Positions 19,854 through 27,921 of a stretch of 64,000 nt of DNA are shown here, one piece after another. The stretch's first letter is position 1. Each line of letters begins with the position of its first letter. The translations under genes were made by a program, and so were the position numbers. The stretch covers positions 1,050,679-1,114,678 of the forward strand of contig NZ_CP041765.1 of the NCBI RefSeq assembly GCF_007559025.1. The letters are read 5' to 3'. The notes under the pieces were generated by a model. It ran no database searches. It saw only the letters and a program-made list of their open reading frames with translations, and was not told where the DNA came from. This DNA is from Tomitella fengzijianii. Its GTDB lineage: Bacteria; Actinomycetota; Actinomycetes; Mycobacteriales; Mycobacteriaceae.

Positions 19854-21311
19854 ATGGTCACACGACTCAGCAGCAAAGACGCCGCGTTCTTCTACATGGA
19901 GGAGGCGGCGTCGCCGTCGCACCTGTGCACGATGGCGGTGTTCGACCGCGCGGGCGCCCGCCTGGGGTACGAGCAGGTTCTGGAACAGGTCGAGCAGCAG
20001 CTGCAGCTGATCCCGCGGTACCACCAGCGCGTCCGGGAGGTGGCCGGCGGCCTCATGCGTCCGGTGTGGGTGGACGACGCCGATTTCGACATCACCTACC
20101 ACGTGCGGCGTTCGGCGCTGCCGCGCCCGGGATCCCGTGACCAGCTCAACGATCTGCTGGCCCGCTTGGTGTCGCGGCCCTTGGACCTGGGACGTCCGCT
20201 GTGGGAGCTGTACGTCATCGAGGGGATCGAGGGCGATCGGTTCGCGGTTTTCACCAAGTCGCACCGCGCCCTCGTCGATCCGCGCGGCGGCGCGCTGGAC
20301 ATCGGGCAGGTGATGCTCGACGGCTCTCCGGAGCCGCCGGAGCGGCGGGAGGACCTGTGGATGCCGCGCCCCGAGCCGGGGCGTCTGGGACTGATGTTCG
20401 AGGGTCTGGCGGGTGTGGTCTCGCGGCCGGCGTCCGGCGTGGACATGGTCCGGTACGCGTTCGGGGACGTGGCGGACTTCGCCGGCAAGACGGGCCGGAC
20501 CATCGCGGACGTCGCGTCGATCGTGCGCGGCGCCACCACCAACGGTGCGGTGGATCCGCTCAGCGGCGGCCGGTCGGCCATCCGGAGGTTCTGCGTGGCG
20601 GAGGCGGAGCTGGCCCACTTCAAGAAGGTGCGTTCGCGCTTCGGCGGGACCATCAACGACGTCGCGCTGGCCGTGGTCGCCGGCGTCCTGCGCAGCTGGC
20701 TCGTCTCGCGCGGGCACCCGGTGACCGCGTCGACCTCGGTCCGCGCCCTCGTGCCGCTGTCGGTGTATCCGGGCGATCGCGCGGCGCCGGGCACCCCGCC
20801 CGCGGTGGGGGACGGCGAGCAGTCGTCGGACCGGTATCCCGTCGGCCCCACCTACGGTGAGACCACAGTGGAACTGGCGCTGGTGGACCTGCCGGTGGGG
20901 GAGCCCAACGCCATCGTCCGCCTCTCACAGATCTCGCACGCCATGACCTCGCGTCCCGGCGCCTCGCGCGCGGTGGCCGCGCGCAACCTCATGCGGCTGT
21001 CGGGACTCACGCCGCCTACGCTGCACGCAATGGGGTCGAGGGTGACCGGCTCGATGTCGCGGCGGGCGTTCCACCTCGTCGTCGCCAACGCGCCGGGGCC
21101 GCAGACGCCGATGTACTTCGCCGGTGCGCGGATGCTGGAGATGTACCCCGTGCTGCCGTTGGTGCCGGGGCAGGCGCTGAGCATCGGCATCACCTCGTAC
21201 GACGGCAAGCTGTTCTTCGGGTTCGACGTGGAACGCGACGCCGTCCCGGACGTGGACGTCTTCCCGGCGCTGGTCCGCGAGGCCGTGGACGAACTGCTGG
21301 AATCGCTGTGA
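19854..21311 (+). CDS. WS/DGAT-family acyltransferase-like protein with altered active site (Rv3234c/Tgs3-like)
   Basis: A 485-residue protein of normal length for the wax ester synthase/diacylglycerol acyltransferase family. Family landmarks are present: LSSKDAAFFYMEEAASPSH, PLDLGRPLWELYVIEG and the C-terminal VANAPGPQTPMYFAGARM. The active-site motif HHxxxDG, however, reads HRALVDP (residues 137-143): the second histidine, regarded as the general base, is Arg, and the Gly is Pro. It may therefore be inactive or have another role. ATG 19854 was preferred since homology starts at MVTRLSSKD; the frame extends 138 bases upstream. Synteny matches Rv3234c. Confidence 0.85.
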   Translation: MVTRLSSKDAAFFYMEEAASPSHLCTMAVFDRAGARLGYEQVLEQVEQQLQLIPRYHQRVREVAGGLMRPVWVDDADFDITYHVRRSALPRPGSRDQLNDLLARLVSRPLDLGRPLWELYVIEGIEGDRFAVFTKSHRALVDPRGGALDIGQVMLDGSPEPPERREDLWMPRPEPGRLGLMFEGLAGVVSRPASGVDMVRYAFGDVADFAGKTGRTIADVASIVRGATTNGAVDPLSGGRSAIRRFCVAEAELAHFKKVRSRFGGTINDVALAVVAGVLRSWLVSRGHPVTASTSVRALVPLSVYPGDRAAPGTPPAVGDGEQSSDRYPVGPTYGETTVELALVDLPVGEPNAIVRLSQISHAMTSRPGASRAVAARNLMRLSGLTPPTLHAMGSRVTGSMSRRAFHLVVANAPGPQTPMYFAGARMLEMYPVLPLVPGQALSIGITSYDGKLFFGFDVERDAVPDVDVFPALVREAVDELLESL

Positions 21312-21335
21312 CAACCGACTGACTGGAGTGTGCTG

Positions 21336-21827
21336 ATGCGGGTTTTCGTCCCGATGACCGTGCCGATGCTGGAACAGCTCGTGCAGGACAGACTGTTCAT
21401 GCCGCTCAGCGGGACGGTGTTCACGGTCACCCCCGCGCTGCGGGACGAGTACACCTCGGACGGCGACGACGAACTCGCGGAGGTCGCGATGGCGGAGGCG
21501 GCGCGGGCCTCGCTGCGCCTGCTGTCCGCCCAGCCCGGCGCGCGGATGCGCCGGGTCGTCGTCAGCGCGGATGTACCGGCCGCGGAGCACCGCCCCGACC
21601 TCGACGCGGCGGTGGCGCGGGTGCAGGATCCGATCACGCTCAAGCAGGTGGCGTCCGTGCACGTCGACCTCGAGGACGCGGAGGACCACGTCCGGGGTGC
21701 GGCGGACGTGGTCGACGCGGCGGACCTGGGCGACGAGGACGCGGAGTTCGCGCTGGGCGACGCCGAGGACCACTCGCTGGCCTGGTACGCCACCCAGGAG
21801 TTGCCGTTCCTTCTCGAGCTCATGTGA
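21336..21827 (+). CDS. DUF6912/Rv3231c-like conserved protein
   Basis: A 163-residue acidic actinobacterial protein of unknown function, matching the gene next to the WS/DGAT gene in mycobacteria (Rv3231c). It starts MRVFVPMTVPMLEQL and ends LAWYATQELPFLLELM, with a run of Asp and Glu in between (DAADLGDEDAEF). No signal peptide, membrane segment or catalytic motif is seen. ATG 21336 was preferred over GTG 21330 because GGAG lies seven bases before it. A hairpin follows the stop. Confidence 0.85.
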   Translation: MRVFVPMTVPMLEQLVQDRLFMPLSGTVFTVTPALRDEYTSDGDDELAEVAMAEAARASLRLLSAQPGARMRRVVVSADVPAAEHRPDLDAAVARVQDPITLKQVASVHVDLEDAEDHVRGAADVVDAADLGDEDAEFALGDAEDHSLAWYATQELPFLLELM

Positions 21828-21832
21828 CGGCG

Positions 21833-21861
21833 CGGCGGCGGGCGGCGCCCGCCCGCCGCCG
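21833..21861. terminator. GC hairpin after the DUF6912 gene
   Basis: A perfect 13-bp stem (21833-21845 with 21849-21861) around a 3-base loop lies six bases after the stop codon. It separates the WS/DGAT-DUF6912 unit from the reductase-desaturase unit. Confidence 0.7.
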
Positions 21862-21892
21862 GGCGGCGCGTTCCCCTGCAGCCGCGGATGCG

Positions 21893-21916
21893 GTAACCTA
21901 CGGTTGCGTAGGTTAC
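21893..21916. promoter_or_regulatory. 10-bp perfect inverted repeat, candidate operator of the reductase-desA3 unit
   Basis: GTAACCTACG and CGTAGGTTAC are perfect inverted arms around a GTTG spacer, in a relatively AT-rich stretch about 70-90 bases before the reductase start. Size and symmetry are typical of a TetR-type repressor site. The natural target would be the reductase/desaturase genes. The regulator is not identified in this window. Confidence 0.7.
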
Positions 21917-21987
21917 GCGGTGGGTCGCGCTTCCGGAACCTCTGGAGTTTCGGGTGACGCGGGTTTCCGGATGATGCGGAACGCTGG

Positions 21988-23145
21988 ATGAGGGGACGGG
22001 CTGTGGGATTCGACCTGGGAAACAGGGTCGCGCAGGTGCGGCAGTGGCTGGAAGAGCCGGCGAAGGACGTGGCGACCACCGGGTCGCCGCGGATGAACAT
22101 GCTGCGCGGCGCGGTTGCGCGGGTGACGACCCCGCTGCTGCCGGATGACTACCTGCACCTGGTCAATCCGCTCTGGTCGGCCCGCGAACTGCGGGGCCGG
22201 ATCGTCGAGGTCCGCCCCGAGACGGCCGACTCCGCCACCCTGGTGATCAAGCCCGGCTGGGGATTCCACTTCGACTACCGGCCCGGGCAGTACATCGGCA
22301 TCGGGCTGCTCGTGGACGGGCGCTGGCACTGGCGCTCCTACTCGCTGACGTCGAGCCCCGTCGTCGGCGCTCGGCTCATCACGATCACCGTCAAGGCGAT
22401 GCCGGAGGGCTTCCTGTCCTCGCACATCGTCGGCGGCGTGGAGCCCGGCACCGTGGTCCGGCTGGCCGCTCCGCAAGGGAACTTCGCGCTGCCGGAGCCG
22501 CTGCCGGATCGGATGCTCTTCCTGACGGCGGGCAGCGGCATCACGCCGATCATGTCGATGCTGCGCACCATGGACCGTCGTGGGCGCGTGCCGGACATCG
22601 TCCACATCCACTCGGCGCCCACCGAGGACGCGGCGATGTTCCGCGGGGAGATCGCCGCGCTGGCCGACGAGCACGACGGGCTGCGGCTGCACCTGCAGCT
22701 GACCCGCTCGATGGGCCAGTTCGACATGGCCCGGCTGGACGAGCTGTGCCCGGACTGGCGTGACCGGCAGGTGTGGGCCTGCGGCCCCGCCGGGATGCTG
22801 GCGGCCGCGGAGGAGCAGTGGCGCGCTGCGGGGCTCGAGGCCAATCTGCACCTGGAACGGTTCGCGGTGGACCGCACCGGGCAGGACGGCGACGGCGGCA
22901 CGGTGACCTTCGCCCGTTCGGGCAAGGAACTGCAGATCGACGGCGCGACAACGCTGCTCGAGGCGGGGGAACAGGCGGGCGTCCAGATGCCGTTCGGCTG
23001 CCGCATGGGCATCTGCCAGACCTGTGTGGTGCCGCTCGAGGCGGGTGCCGTGAGAGATCTACGCAACGGTAAGGTTCATGAGGAAGGGAGCCGGATCCAG
23101 ACGTGCATCAGCACCGCGGCCGGCGACTGCACGCTCGAACTCTGA
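21988..23145 (+). CDS. Ferredoxin reductase-type flavoprotein with C-terminal 2Fe-2S domain (Rv3230c-like)
   Basis: A 385-residue electron-transfer protein. The FAD domain shows RPGQYIGIG and [11 protein letters not shown] (FAD-binding RxYS type), the NAD(P)H domain [14 protein letters not shown], and the C-terminal ferredoxin has C338-x4-C343-x2-C346 and C373 ligating a [2Fe-2S] cluster. In M. tuberculosis Rv3230c passes electrons from NADPH to the stearoyl desaturase DesA3, whose homologue follows here. ATG 21988 is given; GTG 22003 has the better-spaced GAGGGGAC ribosome site and is a credible alternative start. The upstream palindrome may control it. Confidence 0.93.
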   Translation: MRGRAVGFDLGNRVAQVRQWLEEPAKDVATTGSPRMNMLRGAVARVTTPLLPDDYLHLVNPLWSARELRGRIVEVRPETADSATLVIKPGWGFHFDYRPGQYIGIGLLVDGRWHWRSYSLTSSPVVGARLITITVKAMPEGFLSSHIVGGVEPGTVVRLAAPQGNFALPEPLPDRMLFLTAGSGITPIMSMLRTMDRRGRVPDIVHIHSAPTEDAAMFRGEIAALADEHDGLRLHLQLTRSMGQFDMARLDELCPDWRDRQVWACGPAGMLAAAEEQWRAAGLEANLHLERFAVDRTGQDGDGGTVTFARSGKELQIDGATTLLEAGEQAGVQMPFGCRMGICQTCVVPLEAGAVRDLRNGKVHEEGSRIQTCISTAAGDCTLEL

Positions 23146-23291
23146 CCGGGTCGTCATGACCGCGGGCCACGGGGGGAGGCGGCCGGATCCGGCGGAGCGG
23201 GTGGTGCAGACCTGGGAGGCGGATCGTTCCCGGTACGGGGCGGGAGGTACCGGGGCGAGCCGCCCGTCAACGAGAATTGCAGGTGACAAGC

Positions 23292-24593
23292 ATGGCGATC
23301 ACTGATGTCGGCGTTTACGCCCATCTCACGGCCGAGGATATCGAGAACCTGCGAATCGAACTGGACCGGATCCGCGAGGACGTCGAACGCGCGCGGGGCG
23401 TCCGCGACGCCCGCTACGTGCGCCGCACGATCGTCGCCCAGCGGATCCTGGAGGTCGCCGCGCGTGCGGCGATCGTCGGCGCGCGGACGCGTCCGGGGTT
23501 GTGCCTGGGGGTGCTGGGGCTGGGGGCGGCCAAGAGCATCGAGAACATGGAGCTGGGCCACAACGTCAGCCACGGCCAGTGGGACTGGATGAACGAGCCC
23601 GAGATCCACTCCACCACCTGGGAGTGGGACATGGCCTGCGTCTCCGCGCAGTGGAAGCACTACCACAACTACCTGCACCACAAGTACACGAACGTGCTGG
23701 GCATGGATGAGGACATCGGCTTCGGCATCATGCGCGTGTCCCGCGATCAGCAGTGGCGCCCCATCTATCTGATCCAGCCGGTGCAGAACCTGCTCCTGGC
23801 GATCGCGTTCGAGTGGGGGATCGGCATGCACGACATCAAGCTCGGAAAGCTCCACGGTTCCGCCGAGGAGCGCGCGCACACCAAGGCCCAAATCCGTGCG
23901 TTCGGCCGCAAGATCCGCCGCCAGGTGGTCAAGGACTACGTGCTGTTGCCGGCATTGAGCGGCCCGCGCTGGCGCCGCACCCTCGCTGCGAACGCCGCCG
24001 CGAACGTGCTGCGCAACCTCTGGGCCTACCTGGTGATCTTCTGCGGGCACTTCCCGGACGGCGCCGAGAAGTTCCTCCCCGACGACATCGCCGACGAGAC
24101 ACGCGGGGAGTGGTATCTGCGTCAGATGCTCGGCACCGCCAACTTCGACGCGGGCCCGGCCATGGCGTTCATGTCCGGCAACCTGTGCTATCAGATCGAG
24201 CACCACCTGTACCCCGACCTGCCCAGCAACCGCTACGCGGAGATCGCCGAGCGGGTCCGTGCCGTATGCGACAAGTACGACCTGCCCTACACCACGGGGC
24301 CGCTGGCCAAGCAGTACCTGCTGACCCTGCGGACCATTGTCAAACTCTCGCTGCCTGACCGGTACCTCACGGACACCGCAGATGATGCGCCGGAGACCGG
24401 GTCGGAGCGGCGATTCACCACGCCCACGGTGTCCACGATCAGCCCGCTGACCGGGCGCCGCCGGGGCCTGCGCACCGCGCTGCGCGACCTTCGGTCGGCG
24501 CGCGGCCGGGCGGGCCGCCTCCCCCGGGGTTCCGGCGCCGCGCCGGCCGTCGGCCGGGACCCGAAGCGCCCCGCCTTCGCGCACACGGCATGA
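23292..24593 (+). CDS. desA3: Membrane fatty acid desaturase, DesA3-like stearoyl-CoA 9-desaturase
   Basis: A 433-residue integral membrane di-iron desaturase expected to make oleoyl-CoA from stearoyl-CoA. The three histidine boxes are present: GHNVSH, HYHNYLHHKYTN (with HNYLHH), and QIEHHLYPDLPSNRYAEIA. Hydrophobic helices lie between them. The last 60 residues are a basic tail. ATG 23292 was selected because homology begins at MAITDVGVYAHLT. It follows its reductase as in Rv3230c-Rv3229c. Its stop overlaps the hydrolase start (ATGA). Confidence 0.93.
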   Translation: MAITDVGVYAHLTAEDIENLRIELDRIREDVERARGVRDARYVRRTIVAQRILEVAARAAIVGARTRPGLCLGVLGLGAAKSIENMELGHNVSHGQWDWMNEPEIHSTTWEWDMACVSAQWKHYHNYLHHKYTNVLGMDEDIGFGIMRVSRDQQWRPIYLIQPVQNLLLAIAFEWGIGMHDIKLGKLHGSAEERAHTKAQIRAFGRKIRRQVVKDYVLLPALSGPRWRRTLAANAAANVLRNLWAYLVIFCGHFPDGAEKFLPDDIADETRGEWYLRQMLGTANFDAGPAMAFMSGNLCYQIEHHLYPDLPSNRYAEIAERVRAVCDKYDLPYTTGPLAKQYLLTLRTIVKLSLPDRYLTDTADDAPETGSERRFTTPTVSTISPLTGRRRGLRTALRDLRSARGRAGRLPRGSGAAPAVGRDPKRPAFAHTA

Positions 24594-25405
24594 GCGCGCC
24601 GGTACTCACGGTCGCGCCGGCGGGCGTCGACATCGCGTACCGCTTCACCCGCGCCGGGGCGGCGCCGGGCGCGGATCCGGTGCTGTTCATCCACGGAATG
24701 GGCGGTGACAGCCGGACGTGGGACGCGGTCGCCCGCACCGCCCGGTCCGCCGGCCGCGACGTGATCACGGTGGACCTGCGCGGCCATGGCCGCAGCGCGA
24801 AGGCGCCGTCGTACCGGTTCGACGACATCGCGCAGGACGTCATCGGGGTGTGCGACCACCTGGGGCTGGGGAGCGTCGACATCGTCGGGCACTCGCTGGG
24901 CGCGCTGACCGCCACGCTGGTGGCGCAGCGCCGGCCGGGCCTGGCGCGCAGGCTCGTGCTGGAGGAGATGCCGATGCCGCTGCGCGCCGGCGACCCGGTG
25001 CCGGAGGTGCCCTCCCACCGGCCCACGCCCGCAGAGTTGTGGCATGCGCTGGGTGCGATGGCCCGTAGCCCGCGCGGCGTCCTCGGCTTCGACCGGGGGC
25101 TCACGGAACCGGCGATGGCCCAGTTCCGCGCGCCGAACGCCCGATGGTGGGCCGCGCTGCCCGGCCTGCGGGGCGTGCCGGTGCTGTTCCTGCGCGGCAC
25201 CCGCCAGGGCAGCATGGTCGACCCGGCCCTGCTCGCCGGGATGGCGCGGGCGCTGCCCGGGATGGCCGTGCACGAGGTGCCGTGCGGGCACAGCATCCAC
25301 CGGGACCGGAGGGCCCGCTTCGAGGCCGCGGTGCTGCCGTTCCTCGACGCATCGTTGGAGCCGCCGGACGGGGGGACGATCCGGCGGCCGGTGCGGCAGG
25401 ACTAG
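24590..25405 (+). CDS. Alpha/beta hydrolase
   Basis: A 271-residue alpha/beta-hydrolase-fold protein. The oxyanion region is LFIHGMGG, the nucleophile elbow is GHSLG with Ser102, RGHGRS lies between, and the likely catalytic histidine is in EVPCGHSIHRD near residue 242. The catalytic acid is not pinned down. It is translationally coupled to desA3 by ATGA overlap, which suggests a lipid-related esterase or thioesterase role, but the substrate cannot be read from sequence. Confidence 0.88.
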   Translation: MSAPVLTVAPAGVDIAYRFTRAGAAPGADPVLFIHGMGGDSRTWDAVARTARSAGRDVITVDLRGHGRSAKAPSYRFDDIAQDVIGVCDHLGLGSVDIVGHSLGALTATLVAQRRPGLARRLVLEEMPMPLRAGDPVPEVPSHRPTPAELWHALGAMARSPRGVLGFDRGLTEPAMAQFRAPNARWWAALPGLRGVPVLFLRGTRQGSMVDPALLAGMARALPGMAVHEVPCGHSIHRDRRARFEAAVLPFLDASLEPPDGGTIRRPVRQD

Positions 25406-25465
25406 GCTTCTTCCGTCCGATCACCGATTTCTGCGCCGGACGGCTGCGTGGAGGCTGGAGGAAAC

Positions 25466-27388
25466 GTGGCAGGCCGGGGCCATCCGCCGCGCGATTTGCG
25501 ACATCTCGCGGACTTCACGGCGCATCGCCGGATCCTGCTGATCGCCGCATTGGCGGTCCCGGTGGGGTTGCTGGGGGCGTGCGCCGCGTGGGTGCTGCTC
25601 AAGCTGATCGGCCTCATCACCAACCTGGTCTTCTACCAGCGTGTGGCCACCGAGCTGGTGGCGCCGGGGGCCGGCGACCACAGCCCGTTCCTCATCATCG
25701 GGGCGCCGGTGGCGGGCGGCCTCATCGTGGGCCTGATGGCGCGTTACGGATCCGAGAAGATCCGCGGCCACGGCATGCCGGAGGCCATCGAATCGATCCT
25801 GCTGGGCGGCAGCAAGATCCAGCCCCGCGTGGCCGTCCTCAAGCCGACCTCGTCGGCGGTGGCCATCGGCACGGGAGGGCCGTTCGGTGCCGAGGGGCCC
25901 ATCATCATGACCGGCGGCGCGCTCGGGTCGCTGCTGGCCCAGTTCCTGCAGCTGACTGCCGATGAGCGCAAGACGCTGCTGGTCGCCGGTTCCGCGGCGG
26001 GCATGGCGGCGACGTTCAACACGCCGTTCGCCGCCATCGTCCTGGCGGTGGAGCTGCTGCTGTTCGAGTGGCGCCCGCGCAGCTTCATCCCGGTGGTCGC
26101 CGCGGTCACCGTCGCCACACTGCTGCGGCACGTCATCCTGGGGACCGGGCCGTTGTTCCCCAGCACCGGCGACTTCCACATGAGCGCGGCCGCCTGGGTG
26201 CTGTGCGCGGTCACCGGCGTGGTCTCGGGGCTGTTGGCCGTGGTGGCGACGACCCTCGTGTACGCCTCGGAGGACCTGTTCCGCAAGCTGCCGGTGCACT
26301 GGATGTGGTGGCCGGCGATCGGCGGCGTGATTATCGGCATCGGCGGACTGTTCGTGCCCCAGGCGCTGGGCGTGGGCTACGACGTGATCGGTGCGGAGCT
26401 CGACGGTTCCATCGGACTGGGCCTCGTCGTGGGGATCCTCGTCGTCAAGACGCTCATCTGGTCGCTGTCGCTGGGTTCGGGCACCTCCGGTGGCGTGCTG
26501 GCGCCGATGTTCATGATCGGCGGCGCGCTCGGGGCGCTGGAGGCGCAGATTTTTCCCGACGTGGGCCCCGGTTTCTGGGCGCTGGTGGCGCTGGCCGGGG
26601 TGGTCGGCGGGGTGATGCGCTCGCCGATCACCGGCGTGGTGTTCGCCGCCGAGCTCACCCATCGCTTCGACGCGCTGCTCCCGCTGGTCATCGGCGCGAC
26701 GGCGGCCTATGCGGTGTCGGTCCTGACGCTCAAACGCTCGGTGCTCACCGAGAAGATCGCCCGCCGCGGGTTCCACGTGTCGCGTGAATACGACGTGGAC
26801 CCGTTGGAGATCCTGTTCGTCGGCGAGGTCATGAACAGCACCATCGTCACCTTCGCCCACGACATCACGGTCGACGACGCGTCCGCCACGGTCTCCGGCA
26901 ACGATCCGGCCACGCGTTCGGACCGCCGCCAGATGCTCTATCCGGTGGTCGACGGGCAGGACAACCTGGTCGGGGTGGTCACCTCAGGGATGCTCGAGAC
27001 CGCCGCGTACCGGGGCGAGTCGGACGAGTTGCTTTCGGAGCTCGCGGTCGCGCCCATCGTCACCCACCCGGAGGAGACCCTTCGGTCGGCGGCGATGAGC
27101 ATGACAGAGCACGAGGTGACCAAGATGCCGGTGGTCGACAGGGAACGGCCGCAGCGCGTGCTGGGCATCGTGACCTTGCCGATGCTCCTGGCGGGCAGGC
27201 AGAAGGATCTGGACGAGGCGCGCACCACGGAGCGGGTGCTCCGCATCCGCGTGGTGCGCCCGCGGTGGCTCGGCGGGCCGGACGGAAGTAAGTCCGGCGG
27301 CGGTGATGCGGGCGGCGGTGATGCGGGCGGCGGCGGTGGCGGCGACAGGGCCGCCGGCGCGGCGATGGGCGCCGGATCGTCCGACTGA
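25466..27388 (+). CDS. ClC-family chloride channel/transporter with two CBS domains
   Basis: A 640-residue ClC protein. The ion-selectivity segments are seen as GTGGPFGAEGPIIMTGGALGSL's core GGPFGAEGP (with the gating glutamate) and GTSGGVLAPMFMIGGALG (G-x-L-x-P form). Many hydrophobic helices run from about residue 25 to 430. The cytoplasmic C-terminus holds two CBS modules, VGEVMNSTIVTF on and APIVTHPEETLRSAAM on, which often bind adenine nucleotides. A Gly-rich tail (GGDAG repeats) ends it. GTG 25466 follows a clear GGAGGAAAC ribosome site. Channel versus proton-coupled exchange cannot be decided here. Confidence 0.92.
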   Translation: MAGRGHPPRDLRHLADFTAHRRILLIAALAVPVGLLGACAAWVLLKLIGLITNLVFYQRVATELVAPGAGDHSPFLIIGAPVAGGLIVGLMARYGSEKIRGHGMPEAIESILLGGSKIQPRVAVLKPTSSAVAIGTGGPFGAEGPIIMTGGALGSLLAQFLQLTADERKTLLVAGSAAGMAATFNTPFAAIVLAVELLLFEWRPRSFIPVVAAVTVATLLRHVILGTGPLFPSTGDFHMSAAAWVLCAVTGVVSGLLAVVATTLVYASEDLFRKLPVHWMWWPAIGGVIIGIGGLFVPQALGVGYDVIGAELDGSIGLGLVVGILVVKTLIWSLSLGSGTSGGVLAPMFMIGGALGALEAQIFPDVGPGFWALVALAGVVGGVMRSPITGVVFAAELTHRFDALLPLVIGATAAYAVSVLTLKRSVLTEKIARRGFHVSREYDVDPLEILFVGEVMNSTIVTFAHDITVDDASATVSGNDPATRSDRRQMLYPVVDGQDNLVGVVTSGMLETAAYRGESDELLSELAVAPIVTHPEETLRSAAMSMTEHEVTKMPVVDRERPQRVLGIVTLPMLLAGRQKDLDEARTTERVLRIRVVRPRWLGGPDGSKSGGGDAGGGDAGGGGGGDRAAGAAMGAGSSD

Positions 27389-27413
27389 TCGACCCCCGCC
27401 CACGGCCCGTCGG

Positions 27414-27459
27414 GTGGACTTCTGGTCGGATATCCGCCGGATACCGACCGGAAGTCCAC
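27414..27459. terminator. Large bidirectional hairpin between ClC gene and the Ltp/isomerase operon
   Basis: The arms 27414-27435 and 27439-27459 pair almost fully (one mismatch and one bulged A) around a 3-base loop: outer GTGGACTTC pairs with GAAGTCCAC and inner TATCC with GGATA. It lies between convergent genes and probably terminates both. Confidence 0.8.
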
Positions 27460-27510
27460 CGAACGCAGGGGCTCGCGTGCGGGGGCCGACGCAGGGACCG
27501 AGGGGTGGGG

Positions 27511-27921
27511 CTATTCGGCCGGCCGCGCGGTCTTCATCGCGCGGTCGAGCTCCCAGAACGCGCGCAGCGACAGCAGATCGCCAGCGTCGTCGACACGGTA
27601 GACGAACACGCCCTCCGCGTCGATGACGGTGCCCGCCAGCGTCGTCCGGATGCGCCCGATGTTGGCGACCTCGTCGCCGCAGGCCACCGAGTCATCGATG
27701 AGGAACTCGATCGAGTCGGTCTTGGCGATGGCCATGTCCCAGAAGCGGCCGATGGCCTCTTTCCCGTGATGGCCGGAACCCTCGGGGTCGAAGCCGGACT
27801 TGCCGACGGGGTCCTCCACCCATCCGTCGTCGGCGAAGATGTCCAGCCAGGCCTGCTTGTCCTTGGCGCGCACCGCCGCCATCGACCGTTGCGACGCCGT
27901 GCGCGCCGGGTGCTCGCTCAC
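27511..27921 (-). CDS. SnoaL/NTF2-like protein, ketosteroid-isomerase family
   Basis: A 136-residue NTF2-fold protein, with WLDIFADDGWVEDPVG near the N-terminus and AEGVFVYRVDDAGDLLSLRAFW at the C-terminus, the pattern of small ketosteroid isomerase/SnoaL enzymes. The GTG start overlaps the stop of the upstream Ltp gene (GTGA), so it is the last gene of a leftward operon with two Ltp proteins and a DUF35 protein. A steroid substrate is inferred from that context; the classical Tyr/Asp catalytic set was not verified. Confidence 0.82.
   Translation of the reverse strand: MSEHPARTASQRSMAAVRAKDKQAWLDIFADDGWVEDPVGKSGFDPEGSGHHGKEAIGRFWDMAIAKTDSIEFLIDDSVACGDEVANIGRIRTTLAGTVIDAEGVFVYRVDDAGDLLSLRAFWELDRAMKTARPAE

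Noticed and set aside
23146-23291. Possible small gene or operator between the reductase and desA3
   Set aside because: No frame with a ribosome site or symmetric repeat stood out; the two genes are most simply one transcript.
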